From: Haemonchus contortus
Lineage: Eukaryota > Nematoda > Chromadorea > Rhabditida > Trichostrongylidae
Length of the DNA: 64,000 bases
Assembly (NCBI GenBank): GCA_000469685.2
Contig: LS997562.1
Coordinates: forward strand, 37,236,345 to 37,300,344
Direction: 5' to 3'
The stretch's first letter is position 1. Each line of letters begins with the position of its first letter. Under the pieces are notes generated by a model that saw only the letters and a list, made by a program, of their open reading frames with translations, was not told the DNA's origin and searched no databases. The position numbers and the translations under genes are program-made. Below, in pieces: positions 35,458-48,037 of the stretch.

Positions 35458-36039
35458 ATGCGTATCTACGACGATGTGGCAGTGAGTGAATGTTCGCGAT
35501 CACCAACGTCAACGGTGACCACGGATATGTGCGCATCGTCGCCATCGTCGAGTTCCGGTACCCAGTGTCCCATCTACGAGAATATTGCCGATTTCGCACC
35601 ATTGGCCACCAAAAACGCCAAATTTGGTGGAGGTGTTGGTGCAAGAAATGGTGGTGTGTCATGTGAAAAGGCTCAACCACTCACTATGGATTTCATCAAC
35701 AGCATTCCACCACCACCATTGACCCATGGGGATGACATGGACAAAAGCTCCATGGGTTACAGCACCATGTGGGTTTGAACCTACTTTTCTCCAAGTTTGA
35801 GCAATTTCAGGGTAAAACTAATTGTCCGAGATTTCAGCCGTCGCCAACTACGATCACTGGACATGCGACCGCTTTCCTTACCGGCCAGTGAACGAATGCG
35901 TCTCGAACGGAAAACAAATCATGCTTTACTTGCTGTCGTTGGTAGTACCGTAATATGTATGACATTGTTCGTTTTAGCTGTATGGTACTACTACACGGAC
36001 ATTGTAAAACATCTAAAAAATGTCGTCAATTCGCTTTAG
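35458..36039 (+). CDS. Hypothetical single-pass membrane protein, 170 aa (2 visible exons)
   Basis: Exons 35458-35768 and 35838-36039 are joined by a 69-bp intron with donor AT|GTGGGT and acceptor TTTCAG. The protein begins MRIYDDVAVSEC and has a serine/threonine-rich segment (TSTVTTDMCASSPSSSS), a second tyrosine motif CPIYENIADF, a polyproline stretch (SIPPPPLTHG), a basic juxtamembrane segment, one hydrophobic helix (about 133-156: LLAVVGSTVICMTLFVLAVW) and a short basic tail ending NVVNSL. A TTTCAG lies 8 bases before the ATG, so 35450 may be an internal acceptor or trans-splice site; the frame is also open upstream to about 35300. Orientation is probably N-in. No family recognised; the paired splice signals and in-frame length support a real gene. 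Confidence 0.65.
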
Positions 36040-36125
36040 CCTTACAATGGTGCTATTCTTCTGAGCTGCTGAACTTCTATATCAGAAAAACACAAAACCT
36101 GCCCCTCTGTGAGAAAACTGCATGT

Positions 36126-36186
36126 GACGCGTGCGGTCGCGTCGCGGTCTGTGAAGCCAGGCCGCGCCGCGACCGCTCGCGACCTT
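36126..36186. repeat. GC-rich imperfect inverted repeat 3' of the membrane-protein gene
   Basis: GCGGTCGCG (36133-36141) pairs with CGCGACCGC (36168-36176) in an otherwise AT-rich region, within a 60-bp island of CGCG-rich sequence. It begins about 90 bp after the stop at 36039 and may form a hairpin in the 3' UTR. Confidence 0.55.
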
Positions 36187-36426
36187 CGACAAACTGAATT
36201 TGACATAGAAAATTGTAAATAATCTATCGTAGTGATATATTGATGTGATAGCTTCCAAAATGTTGAAAAAATAGTTGGAGGTGATACCCACACGATAGAT
36301 TTTTCGTTTTCAAATGGGATGGGTGATTTTTATGGTAAGGGTGATTTTTCCTGAAAAAAGCATTCCTTTTTGTAAAGTTAGAAGTACGAGTTTGGGTCCC
36401 GTCTGGAACCACGTGCTTTGCCCATT

Positions 36427-36450
36427 CCCCCCCCCCCCCCCCCCCCCCCC
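36427..36450 (+). repeat. Homopolymer C24 tract
   Basis: Twenty-four consecutive C residues. The exact length in the genome is likely to be variable and error prone. A shorter C13 run lies at 47929-47941. Confidence 0.9.
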
Positions 36451-36459
36451 TTCTTGTGG

Positions 36460-37740
36460 AACTTTCGCATTGTTTACGACGGCGGGTCCAAAGCAGGTAC
36501 ACAAACAACTCAAAATCCTTTCTTAGTGGAGAGGTAATAGCTTACCCACCTGCTCCTCCCTTCCAGTACTGCTTTTACTCTTCTCCTTACCTAGGTACTC
36601 CCTCCAAAGTAAACTCCCAGTAAGCAAAACCTGGCTAGCCCGTGGGTATCACCTCTAGCGCACATTTCCTATTAAATCTTATCTTTCCGAATCACTACAT
36701 TCTATCATTGTTTCCAATTTCCATCTTACCCAACTGAACCAGCTGTTTAGAATTTTCAAATGTCGATATTTTTTCACCTTTGAAATGTGATTCGTAGAAC
36801 TGGGAAAGCTTTAAACTAGAGATTGAACTATTGAGATATATTGCCTCTGGTCCCTCCCTCCTCCTCCTTCTTCCTCTACTCTAGGCTAATCGCGTAATCG
36901 AACCGATCGGGTGTGTTCGTCGTCGTCATTGAGTGATGGTTGTGGATATCTATATCTATTTATTGCTTATGTATTTTTTACAAAAAATAAATATATAAAA
37001 AAAGTAAAATGTAAAATCATGATTACACACATCAGATTGAATGGTACAGGCACATGTATTCGAAAGCAACACCGTAATATTTCCAAATGTGGAATCGGCT
37101 CATTTCCAGTAAAGGGTTGGGATGGGCACTGCACTCTCCAATACTGTCTAATTGGATGAGTGATGGATTGGGTCACAGCATAGCGCCCAATTCATATTCA
37201 GTCTAACAATCAGGGACGACTAGGGACTGACATGTGCCCAGAACGGATCACTGTTCGAAATCGGGACAAATTTAGCGACAAAGCGGATGTTTGTGGATGG
37301 GAGAGAGGTCCAGGGTGCTTGTAACAGGTTTGGGAGCCCTAACTCCAGACAGTGGTAAGGAATGTGTGAAATGAGTTGACATTTTCAAACGGCCTCAAAC
37401 TAGCAGTCCTACTACAGCCAAGCAAAAAAAAAACGGTGCCGCGTATACCCCGCCCACGCAATCGGTGCGCGGTTATGGGGAATGTGCAGATCACTCGGAA
37501 ATAATATTCTGGCCATGCACATGTTTTCAAGGAAAATGAGCCGATTCGCAGAACAGTAAATAAAAAATTACTGGTCGATATGGTCACAACTACAGTAACC
37601 ATCTGATCGCTGTGGGAACGCAGCTGAACAAAAAACGATGACAACAGAGCGAGTAGTAAAGCATTCAAACATCAAAGGATGATCGAGACCCAGAGATTTG
37701 TAGTACAAATATTATAAGCGAATAAAAACAATGATCACAT
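36460..37740. other. Intergenic between convergent small genes, no gene recognised
   Basis: No convincing exon. AT-rich with pyrimidine-rich stretches near 36540-36600 and 36845-36890. Confidence 0.4.
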
Positions 37741-37741
37741 T

Positions 37742-38104
37742 TTATGGAGGATGAGTTGTTTCATTTAAAAGTAGGTTATAATCAATTACGGTGAAATTCG
37801 CTTTAGGACCATATAAAAATTCGGGTTTCATGTCAACTACGGTAGTCACAGCTCCGACTACTAATATAAGAAATATGGCTAAAATTATAACTACATATAT
37901 TGGCGTACAGGAGAATGTGTCCGTCGGTGAATCGTCTGGTCCCGAAACGGTGACGGTAGGCACGGGACCAGCCGGGGGTTTCACTGGCGGCGGCGGTTTC
38001 GGTTCAGGCTTTTTTGGGGTGTCTTTGTTCGCATTCTCGTCCGTGTCACCAGGTGGAGATAGGGGTTTCTCGTCACCATCAACTGACGATCTCACAGGCA
38101 CCAT
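37742..38104 (-). CDS. Hypothetical type II-like membrane protein, 120 aa
   Basis: The frame opens at ATG (38102-38104, minus) 16 bases after a CATTTAG acceptor-like site, which could be a trans-splice or internal acceptor. The N-terminal half is charged and proline-rich (DTPKKPEPKPPPPVKPP), then a hydrophobic helix at about 69-90 (IYVVIILAIFLILVVGAVTT), then a 30-residue tail with two N-glycosylation sequons (NFT, NET) ending THPP before TAA. Sequons after the helix and lysines before it suggest N-in topology. Composition is far from random, which supports coding. It converges on the 35458 gene. No family recognised; upstream exons are possible. Confidence 0.6.
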   Translation of the reverse strand: MVPVRSSVDGDEKPLSPPGDTDENANKDTPKKPEPKPPPPVKPPAGPVPTVTVSGPDDSPTDTFSCTPIYVVIILAIFLILVVGAVTTVVDMKPEFLYGPKANFTVIDYNLLLNETTHPP

Positions 38105-38129
38105 CGATATGGAAATAGATCTAAATGGA

Positions 38130-39020
38130 AGCAATCAATACAATCGATAAATAGCAGTTGAAACTTTAAAAATCAATAAAATGCTGTTGAAATAACCCGC
38201 TCTCACTACGTCGATCTTGACCCATAACCTTGAACTTATTGTTCTGAAGCGACTTTTCGCAGTACTTGGCTAACTCTGAAGATAAATTCGTGGTATTGGA
38301 CGAGATTTCATGTGCTTTTAGACCTTCTGTTTACCTATTTGGTATGGGCTACACGAAGAGAAAAACAGTAGAAAAGACAAAGAAGCAAACTAGAGAAGAT
38401 CGGTCAGTGGGAAAGCTGCAACATTAATGGGGGAAACTCGTCCTGAACGGGCGGAGCACACGACATCTCGTCCGCAGCCATCGCGAAATTTTACCATGGC
38501 AAAATACAAAAGCAAAAATATAAAAAAACATATAAGATGTCGTGAAAATTTTTTATTAACACATTCCCAATGGGTAACGCAGGGTGTGGAGGCGTTTAAG
38601 GTTGTCCATCGGCTGCGATTCTTCCAGTAGTACTTGAGAATTTGACGTAAAAGTAAAGTTTACAATAAAGCACTGACTGAGCTGCACCAGAAGTGGAAGG
38701 CTCCATCAGGCAAAGCAACGCCGCCTCTTGTCCTCCTTCCGGTGCTCTGATTACTGAAGAATAGCCGTTGAAATTGAGCTTGGTAAGATTTGCTGAGAAA
38801 TTTGCACGATTTGCATCGACCAATAAGTTCGTAGAAGAAAATTCGAATTTTTCGATGAATAGGAAAGCAGCCCTGGTCATTGCTTGAGGAAATTCAAAAG
38901 ACCCAAGTGATCCTGAACTATATAGGAGTTTATAAGATATAGAAGAGGAAAGGCTACCGTGATGGTCCGAGTTCTTCCCGAAAGGTTCAAGGAAAAGGGA
39001 TGCTATGCTCTGTGTCCTCG
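38130..39020. other. Intergenic, no gene recognised
   Basis: A long minus-strand frame (38596-39192) mostly overlaps the reverse of an RTE fragment and is not credible as a gene. Confidence 0.4.
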
Positions 39021-39027
39021 AGCGAAG

Positions 39028-39135
39028 ACAACCTACTGGACCACTCTGGCTCGCGACAGGGACAAACAAAGACGTTACTGGTGCCTGTTTGAGGAAATCG
39101 ATGATCAACGGGACGGCAGGTGATAGAGATAAGTG
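39028..39135 (+). mobile_element. RTE-type LINE, 3'-terminal remnant
   Basis: TTYWTTLARDRDKQRRYW, then [11 protein letters not shown] and a stop, closely match the C-terminal end of the element at 3383-3917, followed by a degraded GTGATAGAG tail. Only about 100 bp of coding sequence is recognisable. Confidence 0.75.
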
Positions 39136-39139
39136 AGGA

Positions 39140-42100
39140 GAAGAAAGGACAAAAGTAGCAATAAAGATGAAAGAGAATGATAAGTCATTCAAAAACGTTA
39201 CTTTTCAGAAGCTGATGAATGAAAAGGGCTTTGGAAAGTGTTCCCAGAAATCTCTCCTAAAGAAACCTGAACGAGTAGGAAATTAAACTTTTACTATCGA
39301 TAGACTTGAGTCAGATTCCTACCGCGGAGCACTCCATTTTTTGATATCCAGTGAAGGAGGAAATCACTGAAAATACATAAAAAGGGAATATTCCCGAAGG
39401 AAACTATCAAGTGAGCCGGAACCTGTTAGACCATAGACGTGTTCACTAGAGTTGTTTTTGGTATGTTTGTTTATTTAGTTTCCGTCAGATAGTCACGCTT
39501 ACGCAAATCTAACTAAGCGGAAAAATTCAGGCCCATCGAACAGCATTGATCGATTTGTAATGGCTATCAATTCAGGCCCTGCAAGGCTTACTAGGCCCGA
39601 TCTTTCCATTTTGGTCTAATCTGACCATGATGAAGGCAAGACATGTGCCTTCCTTCATTATCGGAATGTCTTCAGTGGTGGAAGCTCTTCAGGTCAACTA
39701 AATTCGAGGTTACCGACTCATTGACAACATTTTGATCTATGCCTAGGAGGAATTTAAAAATGGGAACAAGAATTCTTCCGGAAAAGTTCAATTTCCAAAG
39801 CCAGGTGGTCAATGGCAAACATACCTACAGGACTCAGATGGAATTGTATTTGCTGGCATGCGATGCGCAGTAGGGTGGCCTTCCATTCGGTGGTGTGAGA
39901 AATAATTAGCATCATAGATGTGTAATAGAAAAGCAAACAACAACTTGATCACTGATCAGTTGTGGAAACCATTCCACAGCCGCAACAGCCTCTTTAAACG
40001 CGTCAGCGATCATGAAGAAAAGTGAAAGCATGGCGCAATCCGAGCGAATTGATCCAGATAAGGGGTTTTACCAATTTACATTTGGTATTCACGAAGTATT
40101 GTGCTAGGGAGCTCCTGCCATAAATTCAGTATGGGCTAGTTGGAGACCGAGGCATATGATATTAAGTCGAAACTTCCTAGAGACTGTGACATGCCTGGAA
40201 AAACTAGCATGTTTTCAACCAGTTTTAATGGAAAGATGAAAGGAAACGGAAGGAATCCTGGTGATTGTGCCTGGTGATTGATCTGTAGCCAAAAATCAAT
40301 CAGAGAGCATCTGAATCGTCTCAATACCCACCAATACCCACCATTCGCACGGTCCCAAAAGGGAGTTACCCACTCAAAGACGTCCTGTAGGCAATAATTT
40401 AAAACTTAGGGCAAGACGAATCAGCATTCTAGTAATGGTTTCTATTCATGGCTCCTCCGTAAGTGGGTAATTACATAGTCAATAGAATGGAACCAGTTCT
40501 AGTAAGGTAACCACCATTCAGGCCGACAATCAGGTTATGTAATATGAAATAGCCATTAGGAGATTTTAAAACTGTGAAGTGAAGAGAAGAGAGGAATTGC
40601 CATACTCTAATTCAAGTCACACAGAAATACCTAAGGTCAAAAATGAGATGTGAAATTGACGGTGATGATCAGATTGTTCAGATGCACTACAAACTGGATC
40701 AAGGCCCTGATGCCTGGGACCATCAAAATTCATGAGAGGAAAAAGGATGTAAAAAGGTCCCCCTGAATCGGCCACTTCCATTATAAGAGTAGGCATATGA
40801 AAGAGATTCAAACGAGGTACAAAACAGAAAAAGGAGGATCGCATGTTGCAAACAATTGAGGCGAAAGGAGAGATGACTCTAACCTTGAACAGTCAAACAG
40901 CTGCCTGCCTATATGGCCACCAAAGATTGTCGGGCTTGATGACGGAAATCGATTTTCAATCAGACCAAGGACTTCTATTAACGTAATCGAATCAATCAAA
41001 GTTATTCAAAACATCTTAAGAGACAGTCATCAACAGAATAAATGTGGAGCTTTTCCAAAAGCATCTTCTTTATTATGAATGTAATTGAGCCTTTTTAGTG
41101 GAATGAAATCAATTTTCTAACGACGACGTGTAGCTTTACAAAAGTGTCAGGAACGTAGATGACTTGGAACAAGTCAGACCGGTTCTGATGGCATAACCAA
41201 ATAGTAAGATATGTATGACAATGATGTGAGAAACTCGTGAAGAAGAGGAGAATATGGACGACCAAAAGGGAGCAGGACAGCAGTGTATAAACAAGAAAAA
41301 CAGAAATGATTAGGAAAAGAAAGATGTGGATGATACAAGGTGATTATTTTACCCTGTAATACAGAGTAACACCCTATACTCCTGCTCAATCTTCGAATCG
41401 TTTGAATTGTATAGATATAATATTATTATATAATCAAATGGTTAGTGGTCTTGACAACATCTGATTATTACATCATTTAATTATATAATATTATTATACT
41501 TTCAACGTTTGGGCAAATTCTAGGTACAAATCCATCACCATCCTGAAGGATTCATGAGAATCTCCATCTCATCCCCACTTCACTCCCCACTCCCACTGTT
41601 CAAACCCAGCCATAAGAGTTACGCACGGGAAGTGCAAGGCGTGGTCGACCTGGAGAGGATTCGATCCTGTGGACTGTGCCGACGCTAGACATGCTTACTT
41701 AACGAATCTGTTGATCAAAACAATCGAATGGATCCCATCAAATAACAGGTGAACGATTTAATTTTGCAGAAAGCTCGATTGACCTGCAAGAGGACTCGAT
41801 CTTGTGGGCCCTACAGAGGCCAAACAATAGGCTTATGCACTTCACAAGCTTGACAGTGACATGGTATTTTCATAGCGAAGAACGAATATGAAGCTGTTAG
41901 TTTGGAACAATCCAATGTATTTGCAAATTCTATTCTGATAAGACAATGAAGTGAATGTACGGCGCGTCCCAGAAACCAAATACAGACCGATTTCACCAAA
42001 ACAATGCAAATTTTACTGCTACCGCTCGTAATTTGCAAAAAATTTTGAAGAGTCCATTGAAAATCCTAAAAATGCAGAACCCCAAATTTGGGGGAAAGTG

Positions 42101-44270
42101 CAGAAAGCCAGGTTGCGTGCGAGTTTGTCGATGTTGGTCTCTGCAATTTCTTCGAAGAATAGCGATGCAATAAAAACCTATTGACTGAAATTCTGCAGAG
42201 CAAATGGAGCTATTTTCAGTAGAACGAGGTCGAGTCGTCTCCTCAAAAAACCGGAAAAGCCACTGATTGGATATACCATTTGCCTGATTCCGCTTGAAGT
42301 TGTTGAAATGGTTCAAAGCCGTAGAAGGTTTCAACGAAGGCTCCTGATGACTGCATAGAATGTTCGGACTAGAAAATTAGTTTTGGTTATGAGAGGCCTG
42401 CCGATGACAACCAGATGAAACTGGCTTAAATTAATTACTGCGTGCATTCGGTAAAGCAAGGGGTGGAAAGTGCCGTGCTCGGCAAGCTCAACCACGATTC
42501 CAGCTTGGTCCAGGATCAAAGCCTTGCCCATGGTTCGCCAACCTTGTGAGATTTTAGCATCGTTTATTATGGCAAATAACAGCATTTACCAAAACATCAA
42601 AGCGAACCAATCACCATTTTGATAGCTTTGAAACTGCTAGAAGAATTCTTTTGATGCTCAAGTTCGGAGGAGTCTTTACCGAGAGAAAGGGACATAGAGA
42701 CATCAGGATAATAACTCATTCAGTTTCCCAAGCAATCAAAACGAAGAGTGGATAGTCAGAAAAGCATGAACGGACCTGCTTTCTACACCTACCAGCACTT
42801 CTGGTTCCACTCTGAACATGACAGGGAGTTAGTCGAAATGAGGTCTACTAAGCCGAAGATTTACAGCACTCAATGGGAGATCTCCCTTCTACTTGAAGGG
42901 GCAGTGGTTACTAATCTTCCCCTCAAAAGGGCAAATGCATTAAGAGAGTATTTCATTGGATCGAGCGATGAATGTGGAGGAGACACAACTTGGTGGAACC
43001 GATGAGTCGATAAAGACAAGAAAGGGCAGCACTTGCAAGGGCGATCAGAATCTTTGACTTCGGAACCTTCAAATGAGAAATTCTAATGGACACCAAGAAA
43101 ATTGAAAAGTGAATGAAGCCACGAATTCTAATTGAATTAAACTGTTGTTGAAGAGGACGAAGTAGTCCCTGGGATCCTTTCAGGGGCGTTGGTCCAGTAG
43201 AGAGTCCTTCAAGAGAGCGTTTCTACTGAATCTTTTTAAAAATTATGACAGTTTAAAGCCAATGGATGATGGGCTGATGTATGGGCAAAGCTTCAGTGTC
43301 CCCCAGAAGCACCTCTCGGTTGACCAACTGAATTCCATTAGCAACTCCTGGCTAAAAAGGAAAAGGAGCTGCAAGAAGTGAGTAGTAGGGCGCGATGGTG
43401 TAGCAGATGGTATGGTAGCTATATTACGTAGAAACAAGGGATGGTAGGCAACATAGACTTCCTGAAACCGGTTTGCAGTAATAAGGATGTATGGAAGTCA
43501 TCTTTTTATGAGCATTCGATCGATGCTCCAGTCTAGGGCAAGCAAATGACTGAGATACAACAGCTTGAGGTACACTGACCTCACCTAAGGATCGTCGTCC
43601 ACGACGACAACGACGACAACGACCACTGTGACTGCGAAACAACTTAAGCACAAAACAAATGGGTTCGACCTAATTTTTTTGATGTTTCTGAAGTTCTTGA
43701 ACTAATCAATATCTCAATAAAAACAGTAATCGACCCGAATTGAATTGCACATAAGATTTTTCAGTATCCGCACCCGATTAAGTCGATCAAGGATACATTT
43801 AGGTCCAGAAGCATCTGTACCTTCGATTTCCTAGAGGCTTTTGAGGTTGGAATCGCCAGCCACCTACTCTTCTGCCGATGAATGGAGTGCGCTAACTGCC
43901 CAATAGATCCAGATGCCATAACTACAGGACATTCCTTGAGAAACTGGAACCCATCAATCCTGGGCATATGAAAAACGGGCAGCGAATAGGTGCAGACAGG
44001 CCCCTGCTGTTAATGAATGCAGTTAAGAGGTAAAATGTGTCTCTGGTACAAAAACGATTCTGCGGTACTAGCATGTGGAGCTCGAAACCCACTTAAGAAC
44101 GGGACTAGAATGTGGAATATCTTTGAACTCCACTGGGGTTCATGCCTGACGAGACTGTTCCATCGCATCCAAATTGGTGGGTTATTCTAACAATAATTAC
44201 CTTGGTTCCTTCACTCTTTCTTACACTTAATGCAACAATTTGTACCAATCGATGATGCCACATTTGATAT
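39140..44270. other. Intergenic, no confident gene
   Basis: Open frames such as 42748-43005 (+) lack recognisable motifs. Two related blocks at 41640-41690 and 41775-41825 share GACCTG...GGAYTCGATC, resembling B-box-bearing tRNA-derived debris. No exon set could be assembled. Confidence 0.35.
41412..41500. repeat. AT-rich inverted repeat
   Basis: TATAATATTATTATATAATCAAATG (from 41416) is largely complementary to CATTTAATTATATAATATTATTATA (to 41498), with a roughly 35-bp spacer. Its AT richness makes chance pairing easier; it may be a MITE remnant. Confidence 0.5.
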
Positions 44271-44274
44271 TCTA

Positions 44275-45538
44275 CAGGGTGTCCCGAAATTATTTGCGCC
44301 GAATTATAGCAATATCTTTGAAACTTTTCAACTGCGAAAGGCGATGGAATTTCTATGCACGCTAGCTAACACTATGTGCTGCAACATGCTAAAGTCGCAT
44401 TTCAAAATATCCCCCGTGAGCGCGAATAGAAGTCAAAGTTTGCTTTCGACTTGTTCGCATGTGGCACACAGGTATCCTTCTCCATTTCTTCCCAACCGTC
44501 CTCCAGCTTTTGCATCCTAGGACTCCAAACTGGGATTGCAAACTCGACAGGTCCTCTTCTGATCAGGGACCATTCGTGGGATACAAGTGAGTCAAGTTCT
44601 GGAAAATAGGGTGACCATTCCCCTTCACTAATAAAGTCGGGCAGCTGTCGTCGGCACCACTCGCGGGCAAGCTTGGTTCTGTGGGCTGGAGTAGCGTCCT
44701 GCTGGAAGGACTATGAGATGTTTCAGAAAACGTAGTCGGATCAGTGTTTTATTTACTTCCATTAGTACGCCGTTTGAGTGCTGGTCTTGGTCAATTTTCA
44801 CGCCTGCACCGAAGAAACCACGAGCGGCTTACCATTGCCAGTGATTTACTCGAAAAACATCATTTTACTGCTCTTATAGCAACTCTTTTGTGATATATTA
44901 GACGCTAGATGCTTCTTTCCGGAACGCGAACGTTTTGGTTGTTGAGGGATGGTTTTATCGTAAAAAATTTTTTGGTCAGAGAAAACGACAAAGGGTCATC
45001 ACTCAAGTGGGTCTGCGACTTTCTGCATTTGTTGGCCCTGCAGAATCTATTGAGATCGGGATTGGAGCATACGATAAGAATGGTAGTGAGGCTTCTGCAT
45101 GACATTTTTCCATCTCAATAACTCCTGTAAGCCGTGCCCGTTGACTTCCTTTTGATGGGTCACCCAGGATCCCGACCGATTGGCAGACGGGCCATTTTAA
45201 TAGTCCTGTCTTTAGAAACATTCTACCATTCTACCTTTCCTGGTTTGTCTCCGATTCAGTCTTCTTTTCTATATCGTTTAATAGCCTCCTATACGGTTAT
45301 TAGAAAAATCCCAAAGAATTTCATAACGCCCTTCCACTTCTCGCGCGTCAATGATTGCAAGTGGCATTGAATGAGCCTCCTCCATCTGAAAGATAATGGG
45401 AGTTCCACATCAGCAACCATGCATATTGCAAGGAAACCTTCTTATGCAACTAATTAACAACAGGTAACGTGAATTTGATATATTATTTCTACCTTAAAAA
45501 TTACTGAACTTTGGCGCAAAGAATTTTGGGACACCCTG
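44275..45538 (-). mobile_element. Tc1/mariner-superfamily element, decayed, 1264 bp
   Basis: Bounded by TA on both sides. The terminal inverted repeats begin CAGGGTGTCCCGAAATTATT on the left and, read inward from the right, CAGGGTGTCCCAAAATTCTT, extending to GCGCCRAA. Transposase remnants read on the minus strand: HTKKFFTI-like catalytic strand block near 44950, NQNVRV, then QQDATPAHRTKLAREW and LPDFISEGEWSPYFPELD near 44580-44710. Frameshifts and stops break the frame. Confidence 0.92.
44420..45230 (-). pseudogene. Tc1/mariner transposase pseudogene
   Basis: Successive minus-strand frames give FSLTKKFFTIKPSLNNQNVRV (45105-44905 frame) and later QQDATPAHRTKLAREW with LPDFISEGEW, the usual order in Tc1-like DDE transposases. 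The expected SPDLNP block is altered to SPYFPELD, so at least one catalytic-region position looks lost. It is interrupted and not functional. Confidence 0.85.
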
Positions 45539-45544
45539 TACATA

Positions 45545-48030
45545 TCAGTCAATCTGGACAGAATGGCTGGATTTCGGTAAAATGGAGTGAGAATTCGTCA
45601 GAAGGGAAAGCGTTCTCATCATCACTAACTGAGGAGGGGTTCATAAACAAGAAGCTATTAGAATGAAGAGAACTGTAGTTGCTCTATACTTCAGCAATCG
45701 TAAGTGGAAACATTCAGAGAGCATAAATATGTTGTTTATTAGAAATTTGGTGAGTTCGTACAAAAGTTTTCCATCTTAGCCACGTAACCAAGACCACTTC
45801 AAAACAGGGTGGAGTCGAAATCGTTCAGTAACTTTGGCTTAGTCTATTGATGGCTACCTTTTTAATTCAATATGGAATCGGGCTCCACAAACAATCTTTC
45901 GAGTAATTGACAGTACATGGCGCAGTCTCAGGTCGAGAAAGGTCTCGAGAAATTCCACGTAACTAGTGTGACAGCTATAGCATTGGTTTAATCGAATTTA
46001 TTCATCGCAAGAATTTCAATTCGAGAGTGGGGAAGGAGACAAAAGTGATCGAGAGTTCCAATGAGATGTAGGACGAGTGGGACTTAAAAAGGCTCAGTTA
46101 ATCAAGAATTGAAGTAACTCATCCTGCTTCTCCTCTTATGTGGATTGAACTCCCACTTATATAAGTGAAATGCTTACCTATTCACCCAAGAACTCCAAAT
46201 ATCCTGGCACTCTGCTTATATTGGACCGTCACTCGGTTCAAACCCCGTGACCGATAAAAAGAGGAAAGAAATACAAAGAAAACACAGAAAAAAAAGTATA
46301 AAAAGGTTCGTTGATGAGCATACCATGGATACAGTGCTATTCAAAGAATCTCGACTGCCGCCCAAGAAGTAGTAGTTTACAGTTAGTGGGAGAGAATGAA
46401 AGGTTATGTCGGAAAAGAATTCGATCATGGTCTTGAAGTCCCGCTCATCTGGGCAGTAATAACGATCTGTTGCTACCCTCGTCTGGCTTTTTAGATTTGT
46501 ATTTTGTATTAATTTTTTTTAATATGTCTTATATAGCGTAAAAATAAACAAATAAACAAAATCACTCAGCCATGTATTGAGTAGGTTGGTATACTCCGGT
46601 AGGAAACCGAAAGGCGAAGTTCACAAACAGCTGAGCTTAAGAAAAGGGAGAAAAGGAAAGCATCAGAAAACTAAATTCTCAAAAATGAAATAACCACTTT
46701 GATAATGTGAGGTTGCAGGAACAAAAACTTCCTTTTAGATAAGAAATGATAATTTTCTCCAAACCTGAGGAATTTTCGAGTAGAATATAATTAAACCAAA
46801 AAAAAACTTCCAGGAAACTGTTAAAGACTCTTATTAAACGTTTTGGACAGACTCACATTTATTCCACATGAGCATAGGCAACAGTCCGATCTATTGTCGG
46901 GAAGTACGGTTATCGACACAAGGCATAGATGGATCGATGATGTGGATCCCGTCCAGGTTGGCCGGATAGCTCGGTCGCCAAACAGGTTTACCCCCTATGT
47001 CCGAGGCAACAATTGCAGTTCTCCCCCTCCACGATAAAGTCGAGGTAATGATTCAAATCGTCAGCTAGCATTATATATCTCACAATCGCTATGGACACAC
47101 TTTAGGTACTTCTTTTCTTGGATGCGCCATGTATTCGAATTCTGTTAAGGCGTTTAGGAATGACTGCCGCCACCCTGGTTGCAGTTTCCTAAATGTCTGC
47201 ACTGCGCTGCAAACTTCCTCTTCAGTTTCTACCAAAGTTCCTCTTATTACGATCCTCAACAAGAGGAGTTACAATGTAAGATAAAATGAAAATGACTATT
47301 TATTGTCATTGTTGATGTTGTTATTGTTGTTAGCGATTACTACTTATTACTTAATATTCCGAGATGTGAAGAATGCTTGGAATATCTGACCATATCCTCC
47401 GCCTTGAACTATTTGCTGATACTACCCCTTTTCTTTTAGAAAGAATTCCCCTCTGCCCTCGACTCTGGGTCACAAGTCTGAATCCGCTAATGGTGAAATT
47501 GATAAGGCCTAAAAACTACAAGTACACAAGTAAGTATTGATGACAAACCAATATATTCACCATCGGTATCACCTTAAGCAGGTGGCCCGGTGAATTCCGT
47601 GAGGTAGAGAGGTGAGCTGTTTAAAGAATGCCCGATCAACAGCATGGACAGTAAATTTTAAAAAAACAAAAACAAAATGGAAATTGAAATTCTAATAAAA
47701 TTGTAGACGAAAGGATGATTGAATAGGAATAGTCCACCATGAGATTAATTGTTTTATATCTACTATTCTATTATATTCATATAATTTTACTTATTACTGA
47801 ATATAATCGATCCAGAAGATGATATAGAGGTGTTCAACATGACACAAATGTGTTCGTTCCAGAGCTCAAAAAATCCAAAAAACTCCCTGATTAATGAAAA
47901 TATAAGGGATTATCAGCTTGAGAAAGTTCCCCCCCCCCCCCACTTTTCTCGTTGAAAAAGAAATCGGTCAAAAATCAGATTTACATGACTATGAACTGAG
48001 TTAACCCAGTTTCTCTAGTTTCCAAGCACC
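45545..48030. other. Intergenic, no confident gene
   Basis: A tRNA-like block lies near 46135-46195 on the minus strand (GTGAATAGGTAAGC and GAGTTCAATCC as weak A and B boxes). A SINE-end fragment is near 47120. Otherwise AT-rich with short simple repeats. Confidence 0.4.
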
Positions 48031-48037
48031 ACCAACC

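Noticed and set aside
35791..35801. CCAAGTTTGAG, matching the last 11 bases of nematode SL1
   Set aside because: It lies in an intron, lacks the upstream SL1 bases, a following donor and an snRNA-like structure; chance match.
38596..39192. Minus-strand open frame of 198 codons
   Set aside because: Its first part is the reverse of the RTE remnant at 39028-39135; no domain in the rest.
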